Assembly: GCA_032821775.1 (NCBI GenBank)
Contig: JAVLRN010000004.1
Location: forward strand, 1,674,001-1,738,000
Source: Sanguinoderma infundibulare
Lineage: Eukaryota > Basidiomycota > Agaricomycetes > Polyporales > Polyporaceae
Direction of reading: 5' to 3'
DNA: 64,000 bases
The translations under genes were made by a program, and so were the position numbers. Below are positions 1-11,441 of the stretch, piece by piece. Each line of letters starts with the position of its first letter. Position 1 is the first letter of the stretch. The notes under the pieces were generated by a model, which saw nothing but the letters and a program-made list of their open reading frames with translations, made no database searches and was not told the DNA's origin.

Positions 1-102
1 AAGGTCAAATCCACGACCTAGAGAGATATCGATAATTGTCCGCCATAGGTCTCGAGCACAGCAGCATGCGACCACGATGAGAGAACATTGAACAAGGAAG
101 GG

Positions 103-1254
103 TCACAGCCGCTTGAGCGCCTTCTTGCGCTTCTCGCCTCCGGCGCCGTTCGGGACTGCAGCACGCTTGACGGCCTTGGTGCCCGGATTTGCCTTGACGC
201 CGACGGCGACGTTCGAATCTGCCGTCCCGAGCGGTGAGGGGGAGACGTGGCGTTCTTTCGCGGACGTGCTCTTCTCCGAGGACAAAGAGGTGGTAGAGGG
301 CGACGAGGGGTATGTATTTGGCGTCGAAGGATGCAGTGGCTGCGAGGAGAGTGAAGGGGCAGGGGAAGAGGACTTTGAACGAGTCGTTGACGGTGGCGGG
401 AGTGCTGCTGGAGGAGCAGCAGGTTTCGCCACGGGCGTGGACGACGCGGTGGCGGGGGCAGATGTGGATGTCGAAGTGGACGCGGACGTAGCTGGTGTGG
501 ATGTGGACTCGGAAGGTGTTTCCGAGCTTGAAGGAGTGTTGAATTCCACGGGTCGTACCTGGGAAGCATCGTAAGGATCTTGCTCGACACGCTGACGATG
601 GCCTCAGGACGCACCTTTGGTGTGGCGTGTACGTTGGTTATGAGCCTCGCGCGCTCGCAATAGCTGTTGTAGTCCTCCAACAACAGCTTCCCCGCCTCCT
701 CATCCAACGCAGACTCGGGATTCGGATAAATGAGCAGGCACTTCACCGTCACAAGGATATGCCCGATCCCATAACTCGACTTCCAGTCCTTCTTGAGCGT
801 GTTCACGCAAATCTCGCCCGCCGTGGACACGTTCGGGTGGAAGATCTTGGTCGCGAACCAGCCTAATGCCCGCAACCCAACCACGAACACGTGTCAGCGC
901 AAACTCTCCTTCATGAAGCACACCCGCTCCCGGAGGATCCGAGAACGCGGCGCAGACGTACACTTTGGCGGGGCAGCGGGGAACTCTTCGGTGAAGTTGA
1001 ACCTAACCCTAAAATAGCCACCTGCGTAGGGCGTGCCCTCTGGGGACGAGGATGGGACGCGTCAGCAGCGTGTTAAACGGCACAGAAACGCGGGGAGGGG
1101 ACGCACCTGGGCCCTCGACGATCCCTGTCACGTCCAACATGTTGTCTTCGTTGACGACGACGCGAATGCCGTCAGGGGGGTTGGTTCGGAGCTCGTTGAG
1201 CTCGCGCATGAGGCGACGGAGGACGGCGGGGGGAACAGACTGTGAAACCGACAT
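103..1254 (-). CDS. UBE2S: Ubiquitin-conjugating enzyme E2 S-like (APC/C chain-elongating E2)
   Basis: Four exons on the minus strand, 1254-1107, 1039-962, 862-615 and 558-103, join in phase to about 309 residues. The N-terminal part reads as a UBC fold ([37 protein letters not shown]), with the catalytic Cys in GEICVN. It is followed by [15 protein letters not shown], characteristic of the UBE2S family. In animals this family extends K11-linked ubiquitin chains on APC/C substrates. A long Ser/Thr/Pro-rich tail follows and ends in a basic KRKKALKRL terminus, resembling the C-terminal LRRL-type tail with which animal UBE2S docks on the APC/C. The start at 1254 is preferred; an upstream in-frame ATG at 1287 would add 11 residues. 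It is divergent from the ADE13-like gene with about 440 bp between starts. The family call is firm; the APC/C role is inferred from homology. Confidence 0.9.
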
Positions 1255-1694
1255 CCTGGGTGAGCTAGCACTGTATAGAGCAGACATAGATGCGCACCAT
1301 GGGTGTGAGGGGGCGCGGGACGTGGTTAAGTTGGTGTTGAAGTTGTTGGTCAGAAGTCAACCAGGGTGGCACCCGATCCATCTCCGACTCGCCCGTGGCT
1401 CTTGCCCCGGGTCACACTGTCACACATCCGGTCACAGATTCTATTTACCTCCCATTTATCGTCCCTCGCTCCTTGTTCAGTCTCTTCTCCATCATTATTC
1501 TCAGCTGGGACGAAACGCTTCACTTTCTGTGTGCTGTATGCATACGCAACACTTCCCGATGCCAGCAGTATCGCAATCCAGCGCAGTTTACCATGACGCC
1601 CGTCGGTGAGCGTGACGATAAGATCGGCTAGATACTTTGCGACTGCGAGTCATTCGGGTTTCACTCAGTTTTCCTTTGGTTTTCCTCCACAACC
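1255..1694. promoter_or_regulatory. Shared divergent intergenic region
   Basis: 440 bp separate the start codons of the E2 gene (-) and the adenylosuccinate lyase gene (+), so promoters for both should lie here. It has pyrimidine-rich tracts before the ADE13-type start. I see no ORF with family support and no clear TATA box. Confidence 0.4.
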
Positions 1695-3879
1695 ATGGAG
1701 AACTTCGACACCTACCAGACGCCGCTATCGAGGTTCATATTTCGCACATCTTGACCTTCTGATTCGGCTTCTCCTGACCAGCGCGTCGCCCTAGCCGATA
1801 TGCGAGCAAGGAAATGGCCCATCTCTTCTCCTCGGCGGTGAGCACTCTCCCTTAGTTCCACTTGCGCAGTGTCAAACTCGACAGATGGGGGTGTAACACA
1901 GAACCGCTTCCACACTTGGCGGAAGCTGTGGCTGAACCTGGCGGTCGCGGAGAAGGAGCTGGGGTTGCCAATCTCGGATGAGGCTATAGAGCAGATGAAG
2001 GCCAACCTGGTGCGTTCCGTGCTGGATCTGCATTCATACTGTTTTTATTTTATAGTCGATGTTGTAGCACCTCGATGCGAACCAGTTCGAGATCGCCGCC
2101 GCGGAGGAAAAGAAGAGGCGACATGATGTCATGGCGCACGTCCACACGTTCGGTCAGGTCGCGCCTGCCGCCGCGGGCATCATCCAGTGAGTCTCCCTCA
2201 TCTCCCCCTTCCCTTCATCGCCCTCACGGACTCATTGCTAGCTTGGGCGCGACGTCGTGCTATGTCACCGAGTACGCCTATATCTCGATGATCTAAAAAG
2301 GGAGAGCGACCGGTAACCTTTCCAATCTAGCAACGCGGACCTAATCTTCATCCGCGAAGCCCTCTCGCTCCTCCTCCAAAAGCTCGCTGTCGTCATCGAC
2401 CGCTTCGCCGACTTCGCGAACCAGTACCGCGACCTCCCTACTTTGGGCTTCACCCACTTCCAGCCCGCGCAGCTGACGACGGTCGGCAAGCGCGCGACGC
2501 TCTGGCTGCAGGTGCGACTCTTCTAAACAGAGATCATGTGCAAACGTTGACGTTCGTTCAACTTGTGAGTAGGAGCTGCTTTGGGATCTGCGCAATATCA
2601 AGCGCGCGAGGGACGACCTCGGATTCCGCGGCGTGAAGGGCACGACTGGTACACAAGCGAGTTTTCTCGCCTTGTTCGATGGTGACCACGACAAGGTGTG
2701 CTGCCAATGCATTCCAGACGACATAGGGTCAGCATAGTTACTGTGAACACTACAGGTCGAGGAGCTCGACCGCAGAGTGACCGCGCTCTCGGGCTTCACC
2801 TACGCCTACCCGGTCACTTCCCAGACCTACTCCCGCAAGATCGACATCGACGTCCTCGCCCCCCTCGCCTCGTTTGGAGCCACCGCGCACAAGCTCGCCA
2901 CGGACCTCCGCCTGCTCGCGAACCTGAAGGAGGTCGAGGAGCCGTTCGAGTCGACGCAGATCGGCTCGTCCGCGATGGCGTACAAGCGCAACCCGATGCG
3001 CTCGGAGCGCATCTGCTCGCTCGCCCGCCACTTGATGACGATCCAGCAGAACGCGCTGCAGACTGCGAGCGTGCAGTGGTTCGAGCGCACGCTGGACGAC
3101 AGCGCGAACCGAAGGATCACCCTGCCTGAGGCGTTCCTCACGGCGGACATCGTGCTGACGACGCTGCAGAACGTGTCGGAGGGCCTGGTGGTGTACCCGA
3201 AGGTGATCGCGCGGAGGATCGGGCAGGAGCTGCCGTTCATGGCGACCGAGAACATCATCATGGCCATCGTCAAGGCCGGGGGTGATCGCCAGGAGGCGCA
3301 TGAGAAGATTCGGGTGAGTGTTTGCGTTTGCTTGCGGTCTGGACGGTCGAGGCTCGGACGTGTCGAGGCCGCCGTTTCCTGCGAGGGGAAAGGCAACAAC
3401 GCGTCTTGGGAAACGATCTATTCCTCGCAGAGAAGGGAAGAGGCGTTTTTGCTTTCTTGGCCTCTTGTCCGCGAGGAAGGCGCTTTCCGCAGAAATATTG
3501 AATTCGACGCTGGTTGCACCCACGCTTTCGAACGCTGCACCTGGAACTTGTGGAAGCTACCCGCGTTCTAATCCTTCTCGACTCCGAGGATTTCATGGGG
3601 TAACGACTGACCTTGTCTGAACAGGTCCTCTCGCACGAGGCGGCGCACCAGGTCAAACAGCTCGGTCTCGACAACGACCTGATCGAACGTGTGAGGAAGG
3701 ACGCCTACTTCGACCCCATTAAGGACCAGCTCGATGCCCTGCTTGATCCCAAAACGTTCATCGGGCGCGCTCCCGAACAGGTCGACAAGTTCCTTGCGGA
3801 GTGGGTGCGACCCGCGCTTGCGGACGAGGAGTTGCAGGTTGCGTTGGGAAAGGCAAGTAGGGCGGAGCTGCACGTCTAG
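1695..3879 (+). CDS. ADE13: Adenylosuccinate lyase
   Basis: Catalyses two steps of purine synthesis: SAICAR to AICAR, and adenylosuccinate to AMP. A multi-exon gene beginning [12 protein letters not shown]. The first introns are 1733-1794 and 1838-1901, and several more 50-60 bp introns follow. Recognisable blocks in order are [65 protein letters not shown] and the lyase superfamily signature [14 protein letters not shown]. The C-terminal part ends [10 protein letters not shown]. The intron at 3314-3624 is 311 bp, five times longer than its neighbours, yet has good gtgagt...acag borders and joins EKIR to [10 protein letters not shown] in frame. All key lyase motifs are present, so the gene looks functional. 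Confidence 0.95.
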
Positions 3880-4584
3880 AAACTGGATGGTGAAGACAAG
3901 GCGAGACGGATAGATGTGTGGAGATCCGCTGCTCGCGCTACGAAGTTATACGCAGTTTGTAGACTTGGATAGTTCTTCCCAAGCCGTTTTGACTAACCCA
4001 TTCAGTCAAACTCGAAAATGCCATTGCCAAGGTGTTGGTCTTGTAGGATGTATTCCTTGCGATTACCGTGTGGCGTCGACCGTTGGTGGATCGTCGCTGC
4101 GGGCGGTCCCATGGTCGGGGGGACGGGTGAAGTCGGATAATCGGCGTGGCCGTGTGGGGTAATATTGATGCCCCGCACTTCCCCAGAGAGGGGCGGTGGC
4201 CGAAGATGGGCCGTTACGACAGGTTCTCGTCCCGGCTCTCCCCTATCCTCCTCGACCACAGCCTGCACGGGTTCGTGGGCCAAGCTGATATAACCAGACA
4301 CGCACTCAAAGTCCTATTGCCAGCCTCCTCCCGTCCTCCGACTGCCACCCACGCAGCTGCGCCCACATCCTCCGAACCGCCTCGTATTCACCCTCCGTCG
4401 ACCACCGCATTCGCGGCCGCCGTCACATCCATCACCATCTGCCGCTGCAAGAGATTGTCCGGCTCAATACCCGGTGCCGTTTATCCACTCACCAAGACAC
4501 GCAAATTTCGTTCTCCCGAGCATGGTGCGCACTCGCTTTCCGTCCTGCCGCAGTGACCTCAGATCCTTACACTCGGCTTCCAGA
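3880..4584. other. Intergenic, no supported gene
   Basis: Lies downstream of the ADE13-type stop. The stretch 4140-4560 is GC-rich, with a TATA-like gctgatataacc near 4285 and a pyrimidine-rich leader-like sequence after it. It may be the promoter and 5' leader of the uncertain gene that follows. Confidence 0.3.
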
Positions 4585-5175
4585 CGGGACATGATGACCA
4601 CCGAAGCAACGACGACGCTCACGTCCTGAGCCTCCGTCTAGCATTGGGCACCATACTCTCACCCGTAAGTCCTCCTTTGTCCTCCCCATCCCATTCGTCT
4701 CCGTGTACTCCTCAAGCGTACGGAGCGGGAACGCGCTTGACCATGCACGTAGAAACGCCCCCAAGTCGCACGCTCGTCTACAACATCAGGGACGGCAAGC
4801 CCGGCTCTGCACTGTCCACACTCGGCCATCCCCCTCTCACCCGCGCACTCTAACTCGAGTTCGCATCCCGCGAGCACGCCAACGCTGCATCCCCACCACC
4901 CCCACCACCATCATCATACGCATAACCATCTACTACGCGCCGAGCAACGCCAGCCCGCGATGCCGGGCGCCGCGGAAGGCTTTCACGCCGACGACCCGCA
5001 CCCCCACTTCCCCGACGTTGTTGCAACGCACTCGCCCATCGGCGCCGGCGTGGGCGCGCCCGTACCCATGCCCGTACCCGGGAACATGACCCCTGGGTCA
5101 CGCGCGCACTTCGTCCAGACCCTCCAGTCCAAGAGCAAATCATGGGACGCGCTCATCCACGGGTCCTGGGTGTGA
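4585..5175 (+). CDS. Possible small protein gene, exon structure unresolved
   Basis: The best-supported piece is the last exon, an open frame from 4960 to 5175. It reads through Pro- and His-rich sequence to a strikingly tidy C-terminus (FVQTLQSKSKSWDALIHGSWV) directly before TGA. Upstream, 4740-4855 is open in another frame (TRLTMHVETPPSRTLVYNIRD). A gtaagt...caag intron-like segment lies at about 4671-4722, and a ctaac branch-like site at 4853. I could not build one continuous in-phase model back to a start codon. The product is probably a small, largely disordered cytoplasmic protein. I do not recognise a function, and only the final exon should be relied on. Confidence 0.35.
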
Positions 5176-6284
5176 GGCTTGTGAGGCCTCCCACAGCCTC
5201 GCGCCTCTCATCTCCCACCGCGCGCCCCGGCCCCTGATCCGCTGAGTTATTTCTGGTGTTTCTATAGGCTATTGAGACCGACTACGACTACGACTACCGC
5301 CTCCGCCTCCCTTCCGCCAGCCGCATTCCGGGCTCGCTCCTAGAGCTTCGTCGGGCTGCTGCGATGCCATGACATAGACGTCTCTTCCGATCCGATCCAA
5401 GTTCCTAGAGCGGCCGAGCGAGCCTTGAGCCCCAGAGACCCGGACACATGCATGCACGATACTCGCTTGCTACTACGATCCCATGCGATGATTGATCTTC
5501 GTATCACGGTTCCTTACCTACCTACGTACCCACCTATTTCGCTCTGTCCGTGTTATCCTTGGCTTGTTGTGTTGTGATATACGGGTGCTTTGTGAGTATG
5601 TACGTCTTCGGCGCTTTCCTGTCCTGCCGAAGTCGTACGTCGTTTGATTCGATGTATGTACCTAGCGTTCATGCATGTTGTCTACAACGCAACGCATTAT
5701 TTTCCCTTTCGCGTGATGTTCGCTAGTGGCCAGTGTTGAAATGAACGTCCGAGTCTGGTGTACATGCGAGCCGGAATCTGGATATCTGCTGGTGTAGATA
5801 TTATATCGCGCGATCTGTCGAAATACAGTTGTTACATCGGACGTGATGCATGATGGGCCTCATAAGCTTATCCCAGGTCAAATGCGTGGCGTATCATATC
5901 GCTGTTGTGGCGCAACATTGAGAGCGGACTCGACCCCTCTAGGCTTCGATTGATGTTCTGAGCCAGGTCAGCAGGAGCGAAGGTCTGCCCAGTAAGTATG
6001 TGATTCTCGATATCTGCTGCCTGTATGCGTCTGAGCATCTCTCATGCAGGTCTCTACGCCGATGTGGAGGTACCATATGACGGTCAGCTCACCCATACTA
6101 TGTAACACGTCATACGACCTCACTCTGTACTAAAGCTGTCCCAGACATTCCCGGTGAAACGGTCGATACCTAGCCAAATGCTCCCCCGCGTCGGAAAGAT
6201 AGTTTCTGCGCTGGCCGACTCGAACGATACGACGAGACGCTCTTTGTTGCGCTGTCAACGCCGCCCGTACCTCTGGGACATTGT
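5176..6284. other. Intergenic, no gene seen
   Basis: About 1.1 kb with no convincing coding frame. A short degenerate (gactac) run lies near 5278-5297 and tac/cta-rich repeats near 5510-5530. The first part is probably 3' UTR of the preceding uncertain gene. Confidence 0.4.
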
Positions 6285-6450
6285 TCGTCAGATAGTATTA
6301 GAAGGGAACAGCTTTCCCCAGAAGTCGTTCGCTGCACTACTCTCACGTGCGGACTTGACGGAGGCCGCACGACTCAGGAATGGAGGCGGGGTAGGCGGGG
6401 AGAACGAGGACGTACAAAAGATTGGTGGCACGCTTGCCTCGATAAATGTA
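6285..6450 (-). pseudogene. Fragment of mitochondrial carrier (ODC-like) exon
   Basis: Read on the minus strand, this matches the internal exon boundary of the intact carrier gene at 14882-16573. It includes the upstream intron-like pyrimidine tract and the coding run ANDFWGK, which is then followed by a stop codon. The nucleotide match is clearest over 6310-6380 and 6400-6450 (carrier positions about 15945-16060). Nothing before or after it resembles the rest of the carrier. It is a small duplicated and decayed piece of the carrier gene, about 9 kb from its apparent parent. Confidence 0.6.
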
Positions 6451-6763
6451 CATAGAGCGGCACCGACCAGAGGAGACCGGCCCGCCTACCAAGCGACTCT
6501 GCTTTAATCTCTTTGTCAAGCTCTCCCCAAGCTCTCCCTTCTTAGGACCACCATCCCTCCCTGTAGCCAGGTCATTTATAGGCTGCCTAGGGGCGACGAC
6601 ATGGCAGCTGCGACATACGAGCCAGGCTATTTGCACCATGTACCCCTATTCACCGGCACCCCCGACGCTGGCGACGGCGACGGCCAATTAGGACACAAGC
6701 ATCTTTTCTCCCTCCCTCGTCACTAGCACTCGGCTTCCGCGAGAAGCCCGCTGTCTCCTGGCC
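6451..6763. other. Intergenic upstream of membrane gene A
   Basis: No coding frame seen. Positions 6690-6763 resemble the upstream flanks of the other membrane-family copies (ctcggcttc...gcgagaagcc), so the promoter-proximal part duplicated with the gene. Confidence 0.4.
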
Positions 6764-8203
6764 ATGACGGTGGCATCTGTGTTGCGACATGCACTCTATG
6801 GCCGTGAAATCCAGTCCGCGGGGCGTTTTCCTAACGTCGGCATGGAGGTTTTCAACATAGTGCTCCATCTTGCAGGCAAGTCCATCCTCCGCCATGACCG
6901 TGCACGGGATACTGACAAAAACCGCCAAGGCATCACTCTGGCCTCGGGTATGCTGTCGCGAAAGTTGATATGGATATTCCGCTGTCCTACCTGGCCACGC
7001 ATCCTGATCTTCGTTAACCATACAACCGCGTGAGTCCCCTCTCGTTCTTCTTCTCGCATCCGAGTTCTGTGTTCTCAGTTTGGTGTCAGATGGGCCTTCT
7101 TCTTCACAAGTGCGTATCCCCTCAATCACTTGTGTTTCATTCGGTGGCCCAAACCGAGTCCTCTTTTGTTCCCCTGTAGTTTGCATTCTGGTAGACAGCC
7201 TGGGCATGGAGCGCAGCAAGGTCGTATGCATGTTCGGCATCATGGCCTGCCTGACCTTCTATGGATGCACGAAGCTCACCATTTATTTATTCCTTGGTGC
7301 GCCAACTTTCCTACCGTGCATCCTGCAGTGTGCCGTACTGACGTCGAACACCAGCCGAGAAGGTACACGCCGTCTTCTCCATCGGTCCTCGAAAGGGAAG
7401 GTTGCACTGCAAAGCGTATCTCGCCTCCTTGTTCTTCATTGTCGCTTACTCTGGCGTGTGGGTCATGTTGCTTCTGGGTGCGTACATACGTCTAGCGCTA
7501 TTATCAAGGCATATGCTCATCATGTCGTCCCGCCCATGGTGCAGAACGCTCCTCATATTTCCGGCAGGATGGACTGTGCGTCTTAAGCGAGACCCTCGTG
7601 TCTGCGCTCGTCCTTCTGTCTTACGACACGTACGTACTCCATCTCTATCTCTCTCTCTCCCCAGGCAACGGTTTATGCGAACTCCCCCGCACAGGTTTGT
7701 CAACGTGCTTCTCACCCTGCTCTTTGTGTGGCCCCTCTATGCTCATAAGCTGACACCGGAGTTGAGAGGCGTGGCGACCCGGAGTAGTTGGTGAGCAGTA
7801 TTGATTCACTAGTCACGCACCACCCCGTTTGACACTTCGCGAACGCGCTCACAGGGCGTCTGCTATCGCCCTCGCCGGCTCAACCGTCAACGTCTCTATC
7901 ATCGCCGCAATGCATGGCAAACAGCTAGGCTGGGTCTGCCTTGCCAGCTGTAGCTCCGACGTGGGCAGTGTCTCCAGATCCCGCGCTACACATGTTCACA
8001 TACTTTTCCTCCAGGTCATCCTCAACGCAGCCACCATGTATTGGGTCACGACCGGCACCTGCGACCTCTCGCGCTCCTCCGAGCCAGATTCACGTCTGCC
8101 TGGCGGCAGGACGGTCTTCGACACGTTCACCGCCCTCTCGGACGTCGTTCCTGGCGTCACCACCTCATCCTTTGATTCCACGAGCCTTGTGGACAACCAC
8201 TGA
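6764..8203 (+). CDS. Multi-pass membrane protein, family copy A
   Basis: First of six copies in the window of a basidiomycete-type polytopic membrane family with about seven hydrophobic spans; the function is unknown to me. Exons encode in order MTVASVLRHALYGREIQ, GMLSRKLIWIFRCPTWPRIL, ICILVDSLGMERSKVV, LTFYGCTKLTIYLFL, HCKAYLASLFFIVAYSGVWVM, a short loop with SSYFRQDGLCVL, then FVNVLLTLLFVWPLYAHKL, ASAIALAGSTVNVSIIAAM, GWVCLASCSSDV and NAATMYWVTTGTCDLS. A hydrophilic tail ends at 8203. All introns after the first have gt...ag borders and keep phase. The first intron (about 6878-6931) appears to start with GC (gcaagt) and, being a multiple of three, could also be retained. The copy looks intact. 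A GPCR-like fold is possible but unproven. Confidence 0.65.
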
Positions 8204-9621
8204 CGAACCTTTCCACGGCGTTCCTCGCACCTCGCGCTTCTGCGTTGGACTGGGGGCTCGACGCTGGAGGTCCGTTCCCCTTGTTGTTCGGCGGCGGATT
8301 GGCGGCGAAGTCTGGCCAGCCCACGGTGGCGAAACGGACGATGACGCAAGCGTGCACGGGCGACGAAACCCGTCGCTTCGTGGCAGGCAGCCCGCGCGCG
8401 CGCGACGTGACATCCCCGGCCGCTCCCAAGTCCGGTGGGTCGCTGCGATCGGAGACTAGGAAAGACGAAGACCGCGGCGTTTAGCGAGGACGTCCGAGTG
8501 GCCGTGGCATACCGTACTCCTGGTCACCGGCTGGTGTATAGTACCATCTGTCTGTACACATCGTCGTCGTTCATCCAGTCGCTACAGCTCTCAAGAACGC
8601 AAGGTTTCATGACAAGCTTGGAATGTCCCGTCGTCGAGGACGAGCGTTTTCACTTCCTCCGACAGAAACGAGGACTGGTGCGAGTTATTCTGCGTGGGCA
8701 CAAACCGAGTCGATGGACCAGTTTGGACTTGGAACCCAAGCGTTACGTTCTTAGGCTCGAGATCTACGATAGGAGTCCACAAGTTGGGGCTTCTAGCATC
8801 TGATGGGTCGAACGTTCGCGGTGGGTCACAGCAGACGACGCCCTCCACTCTGGCACCTGCAACGCACCCTGCCAGCACGCCCTGATGATTGATTGCAACG
8901 CTAACGTCATACTTACAGCTGTGGTCGCGCTCAAGCAACAGGTCGGCACTACTAGACAAGATGGTGGCTGCGACAAACGACTTGGACGTGCACCTTGAGG
9001 GCGCCCCCTACCGTGACACGTGCTTCGCAGGCGTTGCCCCTCCCCACTAATGGGGCGTTTCGAGCGTGATAGCTGCGGGTCAAGCACCGGTGGTTCAATC
9101 TTCATGCGTTCTCCGTTCTCAGATGAGTTGTGACACCGTGACGACCGTCCGACAGAAAAGGTACTAGCGTATGTGGGGCGGAATGATCGAGAGGACGTCG
9201 ATTGGAGAAGGTGGTGGTTATCCGAACCCTCACTCGATGACAGCTGCTGTGGTGGAGACTGAGACAACGCCGCCCAGAAAAACCTAAGCAGAACCGCTGG
9301 AAATATGTTTCGAGGCGCTATGTTGTACGTCGGACATGTCAGCGAAACCCATGCAATAGGGACCGCCCCATAGGGCGTGGTGTTTGTGGTGCTGTCTGCG
9401 GTTCTGTCTGTGACCCATCGCTATTTACGCGCACGATCCAATCGGATACGCGCGCCTTGTGGGCGCCCAAATCGATTGCACTCTCGAGTCTCCCCAGTCG
9501 CGTTCGGTGCATCCGCGTTAACATTGATCTTCAGAAACCCGTGAGTCTGCGTTCCCGTTTCGCGCTCGCATTGCTGCCGGCTGTGTACACGATAGAACGC
9601 TGGCCGGCTCCGTTTCTTGTC
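8204..9621. other. Intergenic, includes decayed tail sequence
   Basis: Positions 8210-8520 resemble the C-terminal tail and 3' flank found after other copies of the membrane family (a block with tcggagactaggaaagac and gaggacgtccgagtgg, comparable with 33270-33340). Copy A now stops before it. From 8520 to 9621 I see no supported gene. Confidence 0.4.
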
Positions 9622-11441
9622 CTAGCTCTCCCTTTCGTCGCAAATTCTGCCCGATCCTTCAGATCGAGGCTGGGATGACGGCCGTCCGACGCCCGCCGGG
9701 ACAGCAGGCGAACGGACCTCCAGCGTCGTGCGGCGGCCCAGCACCAGGGACGGGAGCGAGCGTGTCTGCCGGCGAACCGTCCGAACGTCCACCGACCGCC
9801 CGTCCTTGTCCTCGTCCTCATGGACGTTCCCATCCACGCAGGCGGAGTCGTCCACCGCCGCCGAGGAGGAGCGGCGTTCGGCGCTCAAACCGGGCGGCAG
9901 GTTAGGGCTCGCCTTGCGCGCTAGGTCCCCGCTCGCGTAGTCTGAGGATGCCGTGGACGAGTCCCACGGACGGTCGTCCGCGGAGCTCGTGGAATCGAAG
10001 GTCGACGTGAAGTAGGAGCCCGGAATAGCGTCCGAGAGGTCGGTGCAGACGACGTGGCCGGTGGTGAGCGTGTCGAAGACGGCTCTGCCACCGGGCGAGC
10101 GTGAGTCTCGTGCGGAGGAGCACGAGAGGTCGCAGTAGCCGTTCGTAACCCAGTACATGGTGGCTGCGTTGACGATCACCTGAGGAGGAGAGGTACTAAT
10201 CAGACTACGAACGTCGTTTATGTGACGGGGAGCGAAACTCACGTCGGTGCCGCAGCCGGCGAGGCAGAGCCACCCGCGCTCTGTGCCACCCAGCGAGGCG
10301 TTGATAGCGACGTTGATGGACGAACCGGCCAACGCGACAGCAGACGCCCTGTGAGCACGGTTGCGAGGCGTCAAACGGGGTGGTCCGTGGACCGTGAGTG
10401 GTGAATTGACGATGCTCACCAGAGACTGCGGGTAGCCACTCCTCTCAACTCCTGTGTCAACTTAAGCGCAAAGAGGGGCCACACGAAGACCAGGGTGAGA
10501 AGCACGTTGACAAATCTGCAAGGTGATTGGACTCGCGTGAATCGTTGCTCGGGGGTAGAGCAATAGGAAGAGCACGCACGCATCGTAAGCCAGAACGAGC
10601 CACGTAGCGACGACTCCCTCGCCGATGACGCACAATCCGTCCTCCCCGATATACGCGACCATGTCTGTGCCATGTGATGAGCATATGCATCCATGATAGC
10701 TCTGGTCGTATGCACGCACTCAGAAGCATGACGACCCACACCCCAGAGTAGGAGATGATGAAGAACAAGGACATGAGATACGTTTTGCAGTGTAGCCGAC
10801 CGGTTGGAGAACCGACGGAGAAGACGATATATACCCGCTCGGCTGATATTTCGACGTCAGGAGGGCATATCGCGGAATGCGCCCGAGGGACAGACGCACC
10901 GAGGAAACAATAAATAGTGAACTTTGTGAGCCCATAGAAGAACAGACAAGCCCAGACGCCAGCGCGGCATACGCGCAGGCTGTGCTCCATCCCGATGCTG
11001 TCTACCAGAATGGAAACTGTCGCGTCGAGGGAGGACAAAATAGGATTGGATTTCGGTCGCCGAATGAGACAGAAGTGATTGAGGGATACACACTCGTGAA
11101 GGAAAAGCTCCATCTGACAGCGAGCTGAGAACACACGGCTTGAATGCGAGAAGACAAACGGGAGGAGACTCACGCCGATGCTAGGTTGATGAGGACCAGA
11201 ATGCGTGGCCAGGAAACGCGTTGAAGTATCCATCCTAGCTTGCGGGATAGCATAGCCGATGCTACGGCGACACCTTTGACGATGTTCTGTCAGCATCCTG
11301 CACACAGATGTGGGTGGGGAGACTCTACTCGCCAAGAAGATGAATCACGAAACTGAAAGCCTCCCAGCCAATGTTAGGAAAAAGCCCCGAGGACTGGATT
11401 TCTCGGGCTTCCAGGGTATGCCTAGAGACGGATGCCGACAT
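9622..11441 (-). CDS. Multi-pass membrane protein, family copy B (possibly disrupted at exon 2)
   Basis: Minus-strand copy starting MSASVSRHTLEAREIQSSG at 11441. Successive exons give GWILQRVSWPRILVLI, a DSIGMEHSLRVC loop, LFFYGLTKFTIYCFL, LHCKTYLMSLFFIISYSGVW, VAYIGEDGLCVIGEG, FVNVLLTLVFVWPLFALKL, ASAVALAGSSINVAINASL, GWLCLAGCGTDV and NAATMYWVTNGYCDLS. A long charged tail of about 150 residues then runs to 9622, longer than in copies A, E and F. The first intron begins GC (gcgagt) rather than GT. With the acceptor used in copy E, the next codons include TGA, and the alternative acceptor breaks the frame. So the gene is either spliced in a way I could not see or is damaged near its 5' end. 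Confidence 0.5.

Noticed and set aside
18..890. 290-codon minus-strand frame over the E2 gene
   Set aside because: Its first part is true E2 sequence, but it reads through the 559-614 intron and then continues in the wrong frame; the spliced model restores the proper tail.
2698..3571. Long overlapping frames on both strands inside the adenylosuccinate lyase gene
   Set aside because: Codon-bias shadows of the large exon; only the frame carrying [10 protein letters not shown] has family support.
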